Shown piece after piece: positions 32,972 to 44,631 of a stretch of DNA of 64,000 nucleotides. The DNA comes from Heracleum sosnowskyi (Eukaryota; Streptophyta; Magnoliopsida; Apiales; Apiaceae): the NCBI GenBank assembly GCA_030848705.1, contig CM061244.1:45363190-45427189 (forward strand), read 5' to 3'. A model generated the notes under the pieces. That model was not told the DNA's origin. It saw only the letters and a program-made list of their open reading frames with translations, and did no database searches. The position numbers and the translations under genes are program-made. How positions within the stretch are numbered: the stretch's first letter is position 1; each line of letters starts with the position of its first letter.

Positions 32972-35425
32972 TCAAGTTTCCTTGGGTCCTGTTTTGTTAG
33001 CCTTTGCTTTCCCTTTTACATTATTTTTCGCCTTGGGCTCAGATTGATTTAAATCAATCTTTACCCTTGGTGTTGATTTCTGAGGGTTGCTCACATTTTC
33101 ATTCACAGCATGCATAGTTGGAGGAATAAACATGTTATTCATATTCCATGGCATTTGTGGCACATTAAACATATTCATGTATGGATTAGACACAAATGGC
33201 ATGCTGGCATATGGATTTTGAAATTGTGCATATGGAGCAAACATGTTAGGCATAACAGGCATTGTAGGCATAGAACTATTCATTGCAGGCTTGGGAATTT
33301 TCACTTTAACAGTCTTCTTAACAGATTTGCAGTTAGTAGATAAATGACTAACACTTCCACAATTAACACATGTCTTTCTAGGAGCATATTTATCAGGTGT
33401 GTAATTGTTGTGTTTGTTAATTCCTACTTTGCCATTCCTGTTATTCTTTTTATTTCCCTTAGCCTCAACTTGAACATTCTCTAACTTATCTTTCAATTGC
33501 TTGTTGGACAAGTGACCTACATTAGCTCTCTCAACAGGCTTCTCAACTTTCTTTGATTTACTAGACTCACCTTGAACAAAGTTCTTGGTGACAGGACCAT
33601 ACTTATTATTAAGTCTAGTGAGTTCATCTTTTCTTTTCTCTGTCAACGAAACACCCTGATCGGTTGATGGTTCATCTGTCAACGAAACATTGCATTCCGT
33701 TGACATATCAACCTTCAACAAATGATCATTGTTGTTTGTTGACTCTGTTTCTGATTCTAAGGTTTCACAAACATACCCTAGTTTCTCTTTGTTCTTTTTC
33801 CATGATTGTTCACAGAAAGATTCCATACCTTGAACATTAATGATGTTGGTAGCAACATTCCTGGCATCTTTCCATTTAGCAATCACACTTTGTTCTATTT
33901 CAAGTTGTGTCTTAAGAATTTCTTCCCTTTGTAACACGTTCTCAAGTTCCTTCTTAGCATCCCTACTAACACATCTCATTTTCTCAAATTCAATGAGCTG
34001 TGCTTCTAACATTGCATTCCTATCACTTAAGAGCAAATTAGTCTCTTTTATTCTTGAATTCTCTTTGGTAAGTGATTTAAGAGTAACACGTAAATTATAT
34101 AATACAGTAGACATTTCATTTACTGCACTATCGCATTCCTCTTTAGAAAGCTCAGAAAGATTAGTAATTGTTACCTGGTTGCTTGAGGAGCTTGCTTCCT
34201 GCTCATGATTGTTAGCCATAAGAGCCAAGTTGACATATTCAACATCATCATCAGAATCTTCACCATTACCAGCCCAATCATACTCCTGAGACATGAAAGC
34301 CTTTTCTTTTTGCTTGAGAAGTTCAAAGTATTTCTTTTTATAATCAACAGGTTCAAATTTCCTGTTGCCCTTCTCAATCTTGGGCTTTCTGCAGTCTCCA
34401 GCAAAGTGACCAAGCATTCCACAATTGAAACATTTAGATTTAGACTTTTCAATCCAGTTACTTTTGTTAGGTTGAAAGTCTCTCCTTGGTGGCCTTGCTT
34501 CTGAGTTTCTCTTGAACTTGAACTTAGAGAATTTTCTTGACAGAAAAGCAATGTGTTCATCAATCTCATCTAAGTCATCCAAGTTGGCTGGTTCTGGTTC
34601 TTCTTCTTCTGTCATCTTGCCTTTACCCTTGCTAACATCACTTCTACAACTAGCTCGACTAGTTGTGGCCTTTGCAGCTTCTTCAGTGTCATCTTCCAGT
34701 TGGTTCAGAGATGCAATCAATGCAATAGATCCACCCTTCTTCTGTACCTTTTCAATTTCTTCATCTTGCTCCATTTCCAACTCATATGTCTTCAAGGTTC
34801 CATAAAGCCTTTCAAGAGTGTAGTCTTTGTACTCTTGAGTGTTTCTGAGAGAAACAGTCATAGGCTTCCATTCTTTTGGAAGAGCTCTAAGAAATTTAAG
34901 GTTTGAATCCTTGGTTTGATAGATCCTCTCATACAGCTTTAATCCATTCAAAAGCTTCTGAAACCTACTAAACGTGTCATTTAGGGTTTCACCAGCTTTA
35001 AAATGAAAATGCTCATATTGTTGTATAAGGAGTTGCATTTTATTTTCCCTGACTTGCTCAGTTCCTTCACAGAGAGTTCTTACAGTGTCCCATACTTCTT
35101 TGGAGGTTGTACAGTTTATGACATTGTCAAACATCTCTTGCTCCAAACCATTAAACAGAATGTTCATGGTTCTTTTGTCTTTATGGACTTCTGCAACATC
35201 TTCAACAGTCCATTCTGAGACAGGTTTTGGAATCTCTACATCACGAGCATCATCTGGCAGTCCAACTCTAGAATCAAGCTTTATGGGAACGTGTGGACCT
35301 TTCTCAATGCAGTCTACATACCTCTCATCCATAGACATGAGATGTAAATGCATCTTTACTTTCCAGTGAAAGTAATTGTCCTTATCAAGAACTGGTATCT
35401 TCACACCTGCATCCTTCTTTACCAT
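32972..35425 (-). CDS. E5 gag, intact 817-codon ORF
   Basis: This is an open Gag. The UBN2-type capsid (IPVLDKDNYFHWKVKM) covers roughly residues 1-220. A CCHC knuckle (CFNCGMLGHFAGDC) lies at about 330, coiled coil at about 430-540, a linker with three TCAACG motifs (33637-33705), and a second knuckle (CVNCGSVSHLSTNC) at about 690. A Met/Pro/Asn/Phe-rich low-complexity stretch (about 705-760) replaces the third Cys cluster of E1-E3. It ends GPKET. The ATG is the first after the PBS. The youngest LTRs and intact Gag suggest recent activity of this family. Confidence 0.92.
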   Translation of the reverse strand: MVKKDAGVKIPVLDKDNYFHWKVKMHLHLMSMDERYVDCIEKGPHVPIKLDSRVGLPDDARDVEIPKPVSEWTVEDVAEVHKDKRTMNILFNGLEQEMFDNVINCTTSKEVWDTVRTLCEGTEQVRENKMQLLIQQYEHFHFKAGETLNDTFSRFQKLLNGLKLYERIYQTKDSNLKFLRALPKEWKPMTVSLRNTQEYKDYTLERLYGTLKTYELEMEQDEEIEKVQKKGGSIALIASLNQLEDDTEEAAKATTSRASCRSDVSKGKGKMTEEEEPEPANLDDLDEIDEHIAFLSRKFSKFKFKRNSEARPPRRDFQPNKSNWIEKSKSKCFNCGMLGHFAGDCRKPKIEKGNRKFEPVDYKKKYFELLKQKEKAFMSQEYDWAGNGEDSDDDVEYVNLALMANNHEQEASSSSNQVTITNLSELSKEECDSAVNEMSTVLYNLRVTLKSLTKENSRIKETNLLLSDRNAMLEAQLIEFEKMRCVSRDAKKELENVLQREEILKTQLEIEQSVIAKWKDARNVATNIINVQGMESFCEQSWKKNKEKLGYVCETLESETESTNNNDHLLKVDMSTECNVSLTDEPSTDQGVSLTEKRKDELTRLNNKYGPVTKNFVQGESSKSKKVEKPVERANVGHLSNKQLKDKLENVQVEAKGNKKNNRNGKVGINKHNNYTPDKYAPRKTCVNCGSVSHLSTNCKSVKKTVKVKIPKPAMNSSMPTMPVMPNMFAPYAQFQNPYASMPFVSNPYMNMFNVPQMPWNMNNMFIPPTMHAVNENVSNPQKSTPRVKIDLNQSEPKAKNNVKGKAKANKTGPKET

Positions 35426-35473
35426 GGTTTCTGTTTTTGGTCTTGATCTTTAAACTTCTTGTATGTTAGAAGC

Positions 35474-35488
35474 TCGCTCTGATACCAA
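35474..35488 (-). other. E5 primer-binding site
   Basis: The minus strand reads TTGGTATCAGAGCGAGC next to the LTR, the initiator tRNA-Met type. Confidence 0.85.
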
Positions 35489-35489
35489 T

Positions 35490-36498
35490 TGTTAATCCCA
35501 AATGACCTAACAGAATTGTAGAAGGGGGGGTTGAATACAATTCTTGATATTTCTTTAAACTTAAAACAACTTACAAATAAAAACTTAACTTAAAGTAAAA
35601 ATCACAAGCACATAAATAATTTCAGTTGGATTGTTTGATGATCCAACTGAAGTGATTTTTATTGCGGAAATAATCTGTGATACAAAAGTACACAGCTGCT
35701 CAGTTACAAGGTTGTAGAGAAGAATGCTCTCAAGGATAGCTAATACAAACTATTTGTTTTTCTTCTCTATTTTTAAAGTAACTGCTACACTTGGTTATAT
35801 ATCCCCAAGTTTACAACCCTATTTTTGGCTACACTAAAAGTACAATGAGTAACCGCCAATAGTTTGCTTTTCATCCCTTTGTCCAGTGGTCCTTGGAGAT
35901 CCTTGCTTTTGTCTTCATGCTTATTATGATCACTCCCAAGACCCAATTGGAAACTGGGATGTTTCCTTATTCCCCATGTCCATTTTAATGGTTTCCAATG
36001 CAAAGTACACTTCCACATCACCTTTAGATCTGTTCAGTAAACTGTCACTATCACTTTGTCAACTATTCAGAAAAGCAATAATGATTCGTTGATAGCAGGG
36101 AGATGTGTTTCGTTGATAGCTTTATTCTTCATTCCGTTGATGGTGTTTCCCTCGTTTCGTTGATGAGTAAACTCCATACCGTTGACAGAGTAATCTTCAT
36201 ATCGTTGACATGTCTTCACTTAGGCAAAATTACAAGGCCTAATATATTTACAATTAAACAACCTATTTTGCCTATCTAGTACTTAGTCAACATGACTTAG
36301 AAAACCTATCTTATAACAGAATGCCTATCATTTGAGAAGTATTATACAATGCAATTGCTACAACACTCATTTCGTTGATGAGCTTCCTGTCAACGGAATG
36401 CTGCAAAGCATGCCATTTCGTTGACAGCTACAAAGTGACTTTACACAAATTCTACTAAGTGTTTTATGTTTATCATCAAGAACAACATATTCCTAACA
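35490..36498 (-). repeat. E5 5' LTR
   Basis: It is nearly identical to 23423-24431. It is followed on the minus strand by the PBS and preceded by a polypurine tract and aORF 3' sequence. A true outer 5' LTR would not have the latter, so this LTR is the junction of two tandem units. Confidence 0.95.
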
Positions 36499-36684
36499 AT
36501 CTCCCCCAATTTATGACTGATAGAATAACAGCCATAAATCAAGAGACTTGATGATAACAAAAACACTCATATACATTCTAAATTACAAAAGTAGAAAATG
36601 CATTAAGCTTCATAATATTTTGAATAAAATACAAGACTTACAAGACTAATGCCAAGAAGTGCTCCTCTAGACTGAGCAAATGAT

Positions 36685-37310
36685 TCATCTTTGTCTTCTT
36701 TGTGGCATAGTCTTCCTCCCTCTCTTAGAGTTGTTTTCCTCAATCTGAACCTGTAGCCTTCTGTAGAAGATCTTCTCTTCCTCATCTTGATCACCAAGCT
36801 TGGATTGCATAAGCTTTAGAGTTTGATTAGATGCCTTATCCAGCTGGTCTTCCATTCTGAAGAACCTTCTGCAGTTGTCCTTGTCCTTAAATTCCATCAT
36901 CCAGTAGGGTTGAAGATGGATCTTCTTTCCTGTTGAGGGCACTCTAAGCATCCTGGGAAGAGCCTCAGGCTTGTTCCAGCTAGCCTTTATTTGACATATT
37001 TTGGAGACCACCTCAGACTTGGCTGTTTTGGTGAAGCCAAAGTCTTTCTTCAAGCATCTAAACACTGTGAGTAGTGTTTGGTAGTCTTCTCCTAAAATTC
37101 TGTAGAGAGGCCATGTTTGTTCTCTACCACCTTTGAATGTGAAAACTAATCTTTCAGGCATCTTTTGAGAAGCTGCAATGCCCCTTAATTCCACCAGGTT
37201 GTCTAAATCAAGATGTAAGCTAGATTCTTCCCTGATGTCAGCAATGTACATGCAGTCCTCTGGATTTGTAGGGGGTTTCTGAGGTTGTGGCTTTCTCACA
37301 AATACTGTCA
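36685..37310 (-). pseudogene. Partial second copy of E5 aORF 3' end
   Basis: Nearly identical to 24618-25243 (one difference seen, 25203 versus 37270). It is truncated at 37310, where E2 sequence begins with shared ATACTG. It encodes the conserved C-terminal region of the E5 aORF without a start. It marks the deletion breakpoint of the tandem array. Confidence 0.9.
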
Positions 37311-37669
37311 TTCATATGTTTAACGGTGACAGCAAGTTTTTGCGCAATAGTTGCTGTCGCGCAAAACCTACTGTCACCACCTCTTATTACTGACATATTG
37401 TTTCTAGCGCACAGGTTACTGTCAACAATAGTGGACCGTTGAAATTGGATATTTATCCCACGTTGGTCAGTGAATAACGGGCAGTAACTGACGTGTTATA
37501 AGAGTGGGTTAAGACACGTTCTTTAATTCCACTTTTTGTGCACAACGTTTGAGATACCTCTATTTATTCCCCAGTTACTCAGACATATCACTCTCATCGA
37601 ACTCAAAGCAATATACTTTTCTTCAAGCAAAAAGCCACTTTCTTACTTTCTTCTTTTCTTGAAATCTCC
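37311..37669 (+). other. E2 spacer before aORF
   Basis: Homologous to E1 49600-49218. It holds five or six GACAG/CTGTC motifs (37327-37425) and the aORF leader. There is no gene. Confidence 0.65.
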
Positions 37670-40600
37670 ATGGCATCCAAACAGACTCTCTCTCAAACAA
37701 ACTTTGCTGGCATCTTTTCCCCAAATGATGCTGGTGAAGGTTTCAAAGGACTCGTGCTGTTCTTGAATAAGTCCTATCTCGGTTCTGCCATCACCTCAAC
37801 CCCCATTCTCGACTTAGACAGAATTGAGGCGTTTTGGCGAACTGCTGTTGCTCAAACTGAGGGTGAGAACCCGAGTATTCAATTCACAATCTTTGGGCAA
37901 CAATACACTCTTACAGCTGAGGTCATCAACACTTCTCTTGGAATTACACTTGAAGCATGACACCAATTTGCTGAACTTGCCAATGATGACACTCTAAAGA
38001 AGCTCTTCTTGAAGATTGGGTATGCAGGCCCTATTCTCGAAGAGGGGACTACCAAATGGTATCCGTCTGGTGAAATGGATAGGAAGCATCTGAGAAAGGA
38101 GTGGAGCATGATACTTGATGTGATGGTCAAGGTGTTCTCTACCAAGTCCACAGGCTGGAATGGAATACCCTCCTACATCAAAAAACTGACACATTCTCTT
38201 GTCCATGGATACAAGGTGAATGTTGGAGCTCTCCTCATGGCACACCTCAGGGCTGCCATAGGTAAGAAGGTATCAATCTACCCTCGCTTTCTTATGATGT
38301 GCATTAATTCATTCTGTGATTTTAATGATGCTGCCCCTCGTTTAGAGGCTTGCTCAGTTTTGAAAAAGAACACATACACATTGTTATCCTCACAGAATCT
38401 CAATGCACATATTCCACTTTGTTTCACTCAGCACATGGTTGATCAAGTGTCCAACCCTGATTTACCATTACCATCTGGTTATGACTCTTTCACTCTTGAG
38501 AATGAAACTGAATTAGACCCAAATTCAGTTAACCCACATTCAACACCATACACTCAGCCTAGGCCCTCTAGACGTTCTAAAGCCCAAAGAGAAGCCTTGC
38601 AAGAATCCAGAAAACGGCCTTTAGAAGCTGATGTTGGTGGTAGCTCAGTGAGTCAAGAGGGAGACACTGCACCTAGTGCAGCAAATAAGGAGGCTAGTCA
38701 AACAGAACCCCTAGTGGTTCCCCCTGAGCCTAAGAAGAAGAGAGCTAGGAGGACTAAAACCACTGTTAGCCAAGCTACAGTTTCTCAACAAACTGTGGTT
38801 ACTGAAAGGGATTCAAACACCTCCCTAGATGTGCCTTCTCAACAAGGTGCATCTATTGAAATTGGCCTGTCTCCCAAGGCACCCTGTACAGAGTCTGCAC
38901 AAACTCATGGTTCACAACCTGAGGAACCTCCACTTGAAGAAACACACAGTGAGTTAGGGCACAGTGAGGATTTCTCTATTCCTTTTGATGATTCACATGT
39001 TTCTCCTGTGAATCAGCCCCCACTCTCTGCTACACTTTCACCTTCTTCCTTCCCTACACATTCTTTTGTTTCTTCTCCACAACCTAGAGAAGGGGACAGT
39101 CCCAACCCTTCAGGTTTTGATCATCCATCTCCAATCATGGATGAGCCCCCATCTAGTGGTCCACAAGAACCCATTTCTCAAAGTGAAATGGACACCACTC
39201 CTCCAAACACTGAGCCAGGGCAAAGTGGTAGTTTGTCAGAAAATGAAACAGCCAACACTTTGTCTGAACTCCAAGGAGCATCTTACCTTCAGGAAGATGC
39301 TGTCACAGCCTCTGTTGCTGTCAAAGACACTGGCAATGTTGCTGTCCTGGACACAGCTGCTGTCATGGGTGGAGAGAAAGATACTGTCACTACAGAACCT
39401 ACTGTCACTCCACCTCCCAAAGTTGCTGTCATGCCAGAACCTGCTGTCCACACTCCAACTGACAGTAACATTCATGCCAAAGATACTGTCCAGTCCTCTC
39501 AGCCTGATTTTGATGCTGTAATCATTGAGGATGCCTCTGATGATGATCTACCTCTTGCCAAACTCTTAAAGGTACATTCTAAATCTTCTCCTTCCATGCA
39601 TGTTAGTACTGCTCATACCCATGCATCTAGGTTGAGTGAGGGTGTGCAAAAGAAAAGAGAGATAAAAGAAAAGAGAGGTGAACATAAAAATGAGAGGCAG
39701 CCAAATGAGCTGGCAAAAGGAGAGGGACTTGAGCATGTCCAGAGAGACTTTGAGGGAGCCCACACTATTCAGGCCTTAGGCCTTGAGAGTCAATCTGTGA
39801 GGGGTGATGAGATCACTCAAAAACACCCTGAGAATGTGAGAACCCCCATATCCTCCAAGCCCCTTTCTTTTCCTTCCCCTCTAAGAAGGTTAAGGTATGG
39901 TGGCCCCTCTGCTACTTTTGGTAACAGGATTGCAGCTCTGGAAGGACAGTGTGCTACTTTGAACTCCGAGATGGACTCTCTCTCTCTCAACTGGTGGTTA
40001 ATGGTTTTGCTGCTACTCAGCTCTCTATCCAGTTCCTCACTGACCTAGTAGCTGCCAACTCAACTAAGGGGGAGAAGGTAGCAAGATCAGAATCAATACC
40101 TATTCAGGAATCAGGTGGAACTCAGGGGGAGCCAGTAACTGTGAAGACCAAAGGGGGAGCTAAGGGGAAAGCAATGTCTAAGGGGGAGCAAGTCAAACCA
40201 AGTAGTGGACAACCAAAGGATAAAGCTGAAGAGCTTGTTGAAGTTGACTTGGATGGAGAAAGAGTGTTGATGTCTAAGGCAACTCAAGATGCAATGCAAA
40301 GAAGACCTGCATCTAGACATCCAATTCTACCTCCTGTGATAATCAGAGAGCCAACTCCAGCAACTCAAGAATCTGCTCTACAAAGAAGATGGAGAGAAAT
40401 GGAGGAACAGAATAAGATTGGGAAAGGTAAAGGGAAACTGCCTGAATCCATCCATAAAGGAAATACTTGGTCCAATGGTACTGAGTATGATCAAGAAGAA
40501 GTCAATACTCTAATGGTGGATTACAGGGAGAGCACATTACACAATCATGACAGTGAATTTAGCAGTTTGGTGGAAGAAGCAATGAATGCTCCAAGCAACC

Positions 40601-42716
40601 GTCCAACCAACACCACAAAACTGTTAAAGGATCAAATCACCAGTGTCAGTGTAATGGTGAATGATGAGAAAAGATGGGCTGTAAGTATCTATTTCACTTC
40701 TGGCATATCTTATTTCATCACAATGCAGTTATTGCAGAGTCTGCCAGCAAAGGTGTTGTGTGCTTTGAAAGGAAAGATCAGGGCAACTCAAACACCATTC
40801 AATGAAATACTGGATATGCAAATCCAGAACCTGATCACACATAAGCTACCTGAAGTCTACACAAATCCACCAAGTGTTTTCTACAGATCTAAAACTAAGG
40901 ATGGCACAAGAAGGAAAAGCTTCATGAATTTGGTTAGCCTATCCAGAATGGAAACCAAGTCAATTCTGAAAGTGTTAGATGGAATACTCAGTTCAAATGC
41001 CAATCCAGGAAGAGTTTATGCTGTTCAAGAGATCTACAAAATGCTGGTGTTGAGAGACAAGGCACTGGGAGCTAGAGTGAAGGAACTAATCTCTAGAGCC
41101 AATGCCAAAAAAATGATCAAGGTGGAAGCTGTCTCTATGACATTCCTCCTCAGGATGATTATGATGATGATGATGATGATGATGAGGTTGGAGGTGGTGA
41201 AACTTCTGGAAATGCTGGAAATGCTGGTGGAAGTAATTCTGGGAATACTGGTATTCAATCTCAGAATGAAGGCAATGAAGAAACTCCTAGTCAAGAAAAG
41301 AAAGATGCTGGTGCAACAGATGAAGAGGAGCCAAGAATACTGGAAGCTTTGGAGGCAAGCATTCTTAGATGTGCTATTGATTGCATAAATGCTGAAAAAG
41401 ATGCTGTCACCAAAGGTATTGTCGACAAGGATACTGTCATGAAAGATACTGTCGACAAAGGTACTGTCAAGAAAGGTTCTGTCAAGGATGAAGCCAAAGC
41501 TACTGTCAAGCCCATAAGACTGAAAGCCAAAGCAAGAGCATGGTTTTCTAGACAGAAACCTGAAGGAAAGCACAAGTACTCAAGAAAGGAAAAGGCCACT
41601 GGATTTGGCAGGAATCTTAAGAAGCCAATTCAATCAATACCTCCCAACAGTCTTAAGATACAACAGATGCAATCTAGAGGAATCAAGAGTGTTGAGGTCA
41701 AGATAGATGCAAATCAAGAGGTCACTGAGTACATTCTGTGGTGGGAAGAATCAAGATCTACCAAGGTTGATAAGGATTTCAATCTGGTCTCCACATCAAC
41801 CAGTGGTAGGATATCAACCTTAGATAAAAGAAGAATTGACTTCTTCTACCTGGAAAGAATGGTAGAGTTGCTGGAGAGCTATGATAATATTCCAGAGTCT
41901 GTTATGGAACATATTCTGAAATATCAAGCTGATAGGGATGCTGAATTCTATCAGAAATTTGGCTACAACTTTGCAGATTTTGATGATGCTGATATTTCAA
42001 CTGATTTACCAGCTTCTCCTATACCATATCACTGGTACTATGAGTTTGATGATTCACCCACAGAAGAAAGGAAAACCCAACCCACAGAGGAAGGGCAACC
42101 CAAGCCAAGCAAAAGACCTGACTCTTCTCAATACGCTCAATATCAGTCAGAACTTGATAAGAAGGAAGCTGAACTCCTGGAAAGATGCAAGACTGCCAAC
42201 AAGGCAAAAAGTGAAGCTCCAAATTATCAAACATGTATGCTGGAAAATCCCTTAAGAATCAAGCATCTAAAAGAAGAAATCTATGTTTGCAGCTTGCACA
42301 AGCTAAAAACAACTATTCTGAAGGATTTACAGTATATGGTTGCTGGATCAATTCATCCCCTGGAGTAGATCTGTTCTGACAAGATAGAGGAATTATTGGA
42401 AAGGAGAAAAGGAGAAGATTCAAAGCTGGACAAGCAAAGGAGGATGTCTCTCAATGCTTATCGTGGAAGTAGATTCAAGCTCATTCATGAAGAACTCCAC
42501 TTCAGAAGCTATCCATTTGATCAAGAGCAATGGTTGAATCTCAGGGATGCTAGTTCTCTTATTTATCCTACTATCAAGAAGATCATTGAAGAAATAGAAG
42601 ATGCTGCAGCCACACCTGCTGAAATCTCTCTTGTAGAAGGTCTAAGAGGCAGCTTGGTAGAAGCTCTCAGAAGAGAGGAAGTAACAAGACAGAAGAGGAA
42701 ATCTCAAGCTAAGTAA
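37670..42716 (+). pseudogene. E2 additional ORF (aORF), broken
   Basis: An ORF of about 1,680 codons downstream of pol. The ATG at 37670 gives MASKQTLSQTNFAGIFSP. The order is an N-terminal globular part (to about 38480), a disordered linker with motif array 39296-39497, a helical block and TKGEK (40060), a conserved block (40280-41090), an Asp run, a DTV-repeat linker (41399-41510), a basic block (KHKYSRKEKATGFG), a C-terminal mixed domain, and a final basic tail. Lesions are TGA at 37958-37960, a frameshift in a CT repeat near 39975-39990, a frameshift in an A-run near 41107, and TAG at 42366-42368. No homolog is recognised with certainty. It matches the env-like position of Sireviruses, but no secretion signal or stable membrane span is seen. 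Confidence 0.8.
39296..39497 (+). repeat. CTGTC/GACAG motif array inside E2 aORF linker
   Basis: About 12 copies lie in about 200 bp of coding sequence, most as GCTGTCA or ACTGTCA. The E1 equivalent is 47440-47640. A second array is at 41399-41510 (E1 45395-45570). Confidence 0.75.
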
Positions 42717-42793
42717 ACATTCTAAATCCATTCTGATCTTGTTAGTTAAGTTGTCAGCATATATTGTAAATTTGTTGTTATTGCCCATAAAAA

Positions 42794-42808
42794 CAAATTG
42801 GGGGAGAT
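42794..42808 (+). other. E2 polypurine tract
   Basis: CAAATTGGGGGAGAT lies directly before the 3' LTR. Confidence 0.88.
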
Positions 42809-43866
42809 TGTTGGGATTTATGGGTGATAGCATAGGAACAACTTAACTTTGTATATACTTAATTTTTTAATTAAGTAGAACATACTGTCATAGCCAAAGT
42901 ATGTTCTTGTAATCAGTATGCAATGTTATTTTAATTGTGTAATTTGGAAGAAGTTCATTTTCTATGTTCAAGCCTCAGAGAATGCATATTAGATAACAAC
43001 ATAAATAAAGGTTACTGTCATAAGCATTGACAGTAAGATTACAAGAAGACAGAATGTTGCGAGTCAAGACAGCATATTCACTCTGACAGCAACATTGGCG
43101 GAAGACTACACGATAGCAACTTTAGCCCTCGACAGCAAGTTTGGAAACCTCGACAGCACACTATGCGGGGAACTCTTACTGTCACCAAAAGCACATTCCT
43201 GTGACAACAAGCTTTGCGGCAAAAGTAACTGTCTCGAGAAAGATCCTTGTTCTAGGTATCTTTCTCAGTCAAACCCCGTGACAGTTTCAATGTTCAAGAA
43301 ACAGGCGTGTTGCAGTATCCCTAAGCTGCACCAAGTCTGCAAGACTACGACAGAAGCTTCAAGCACTGCAAACAAAAGCGAATCAATTCAAGAGCAAGGT
43401 CAAGTCTCTATTTGCTGAATTGTTTTAGCTAGAAATAGAATGAATCTAGGTTGCTTTCTTTGTTATGTATATCTGACATTGTTAGCAATTTAGGAAAGTC
43501 ACATGGGTAGACACTTTGTAAGAAGCTGCCACTTGATAATGACAGCAGCTTCACAGACCCGTGTTGACAGTGATAGGATTAGTTTTATAATTAGACTATT
43601 AATTCATTCTAGGGATGTAACGAAGAAAAGCAAGTGTCTTGAAGAAAAACCGAAGCTCAAGAATTTTCTCTTGAGGTTGTAGCAACACTTTGCAAAATAA
43701 ATAAAACATTTATTTTGTGAATCCTGTCTTCTCGATTATACTGTTTGTGAATGCATACATATTATTGATAACATTAAATCTTAGTTTTGGTTGTTGAAAC
43801 TGAGATTGAATTTTATCAGTATTGCATTCATCCCCCCCCCCCTTCTGCAATACACGAGGACCAACA
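42809..43866 (+). repeat. E2 3' LTR
   Basis: It pairs with 4216-5270, with the same ends, and is followed by the target duplication ACTTG (43867-43871). Some GACAG motifs are mutated compared with the 5' copy (for example GACAAC). Confidence 0.95.
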
Positions 43867-43871
43867 ACTTG

Positions 43872-44631
43872 ATTCTCAAAGGATTCTCAAGCATACAAGA
43901 TTGGTAATTGGGTCCTTCACTCTCCATCCTGTTGGCTTCTTTGCTTTTGTTCAGGAATGTATCATCTGTATCTTCAGTGGTTTCTCTCTCTGTGGGCTCT
44001 GAGGATTCTTCTTGACTTGGTTGGGTTTGCACCACTTCTTCAGGAATGTCATCTTCATACTCAGCCATTTCCTCATCAGAACATTCAAGTAAATGAGCAA
44101 TGTCATTAACCTCATATAGAGACCATTCTCCAAACTTCTGATAGAATTCTTCATCCCTCAAGGCTTTGTATGCCAACACATGGTTCATGACACTTTCAGG
44201 GACATTGTCATAACCTTGCATTAGATTGACCATTCTTACCAAGTAGAAGTATTCAACTCTCCTTGTTTCTGTTGTCTTTTTCATTGAAAGAGTTGCAGAT
44301 ACAGTATATGATGACACTTCCATGGAAAAGTCCTTTTTGACTCTCACAAGTCTTGATGCATCAAACCAAAGAACATATTCAATTGCTTCATTGTTGTTAT
44401 CCAATTTTACCTCGACGCTCTTGATTTGATCAGCTTCTTTTTCCAAAAGATCCAGAGAGCTGTAGAGTTTTGATCGGATAGGCTTTCTCAACTTCCTGCC
44501 AAGCCCAGTGGCTTTCTCCTTTCCTGAGTACTTGTGTTTTCCTTTTATTGCTTTTGAAATCTCCTCAGGTTCAGGTTCCTGTCTAGAGAGCCAGGCCCTT
44601 GCTAAGGTTTTTGTCCTCTTTGGCTTGACAG
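43872..44631 (-). pseudogene. E1 aORF, middle part between MITE and E2
   Basis: This is open from the MITE boundary to E2's insertion site. It carries the conserved block RAWLSRQEPE ... GKHKYSGKEKATGLGRKLRKPI, which matches E2's aORF near 41530-41640. A predicted mixed alpha/beta region follows (EYVLWFDASR, VEYFYLVRMV, YDNVPESVMNHVL). Then comes an acidic linker and NYQSCMLENPLRIK, where E2 has inserted. The frame continues on the far side at 4215. Confidence 0.85.

Larger units (their letters stand above)
23423..37310 (-). mobile_element. E5: young Ty1/copia element plus a partial tandem copy, in E2
   Basis: The LTRs 23423-24431 and 35490-36498 (1,009 bp each) differ at about 4 sites by eye. 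Minus-strand order is partial aORF (37310-36685), polypurine tract, LTR, PBS, gag, pol, aORF, polypurine tract, LTR. The 1.8-kb block LTR plus aORF 3' end is therefore present twice as a direct repeat (23423-25243 and 35490-37310). No TSD is seen; the right border is a junction sharing ATACTG with E2. It is best read as the remains of a tandem (three-LTR) array trimmed by deletion. Confidence 0.88.
4216..43866 (+). mobile_element. E2: Ty1/copia (SIRE/Maximus-like) element inserted in E1's aORF
   Basis: The LTRs are 4216-5270 and 42809-43866 (TGTTGG...CCAACA), with perfect TSD ACTTG at 4211-4215 and 43867-43871. It belongs to the same family as E1 but lies in the opposite orientation. The order is 5' LTR, PBS, gag (split by E3), pol, spacer (E5 inserted, with a deletion), aORF, polypurine tract, 3' LTR. 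The LTRs differ at about 20 sites by eye. Gag, Pol and aORF carry several stops and frameshifts, so it is non-autonomous. Confidence 0.95.

Noticed and set aside
41150..41190. Poly-Met run in the E2 aORF region
   Set aside because: It is the wrong frame of a GAT repeat that encodes an Asp tract in the aORF frame.
37670..42716. aORF as a retroviral-type envelope gene
   Set aside because: No signal peptide, no stable membrane span, no furin-like or fusion features. The hydrophobic run near 40000 arises only in the shifted frame after the CT-repeat frameshift.
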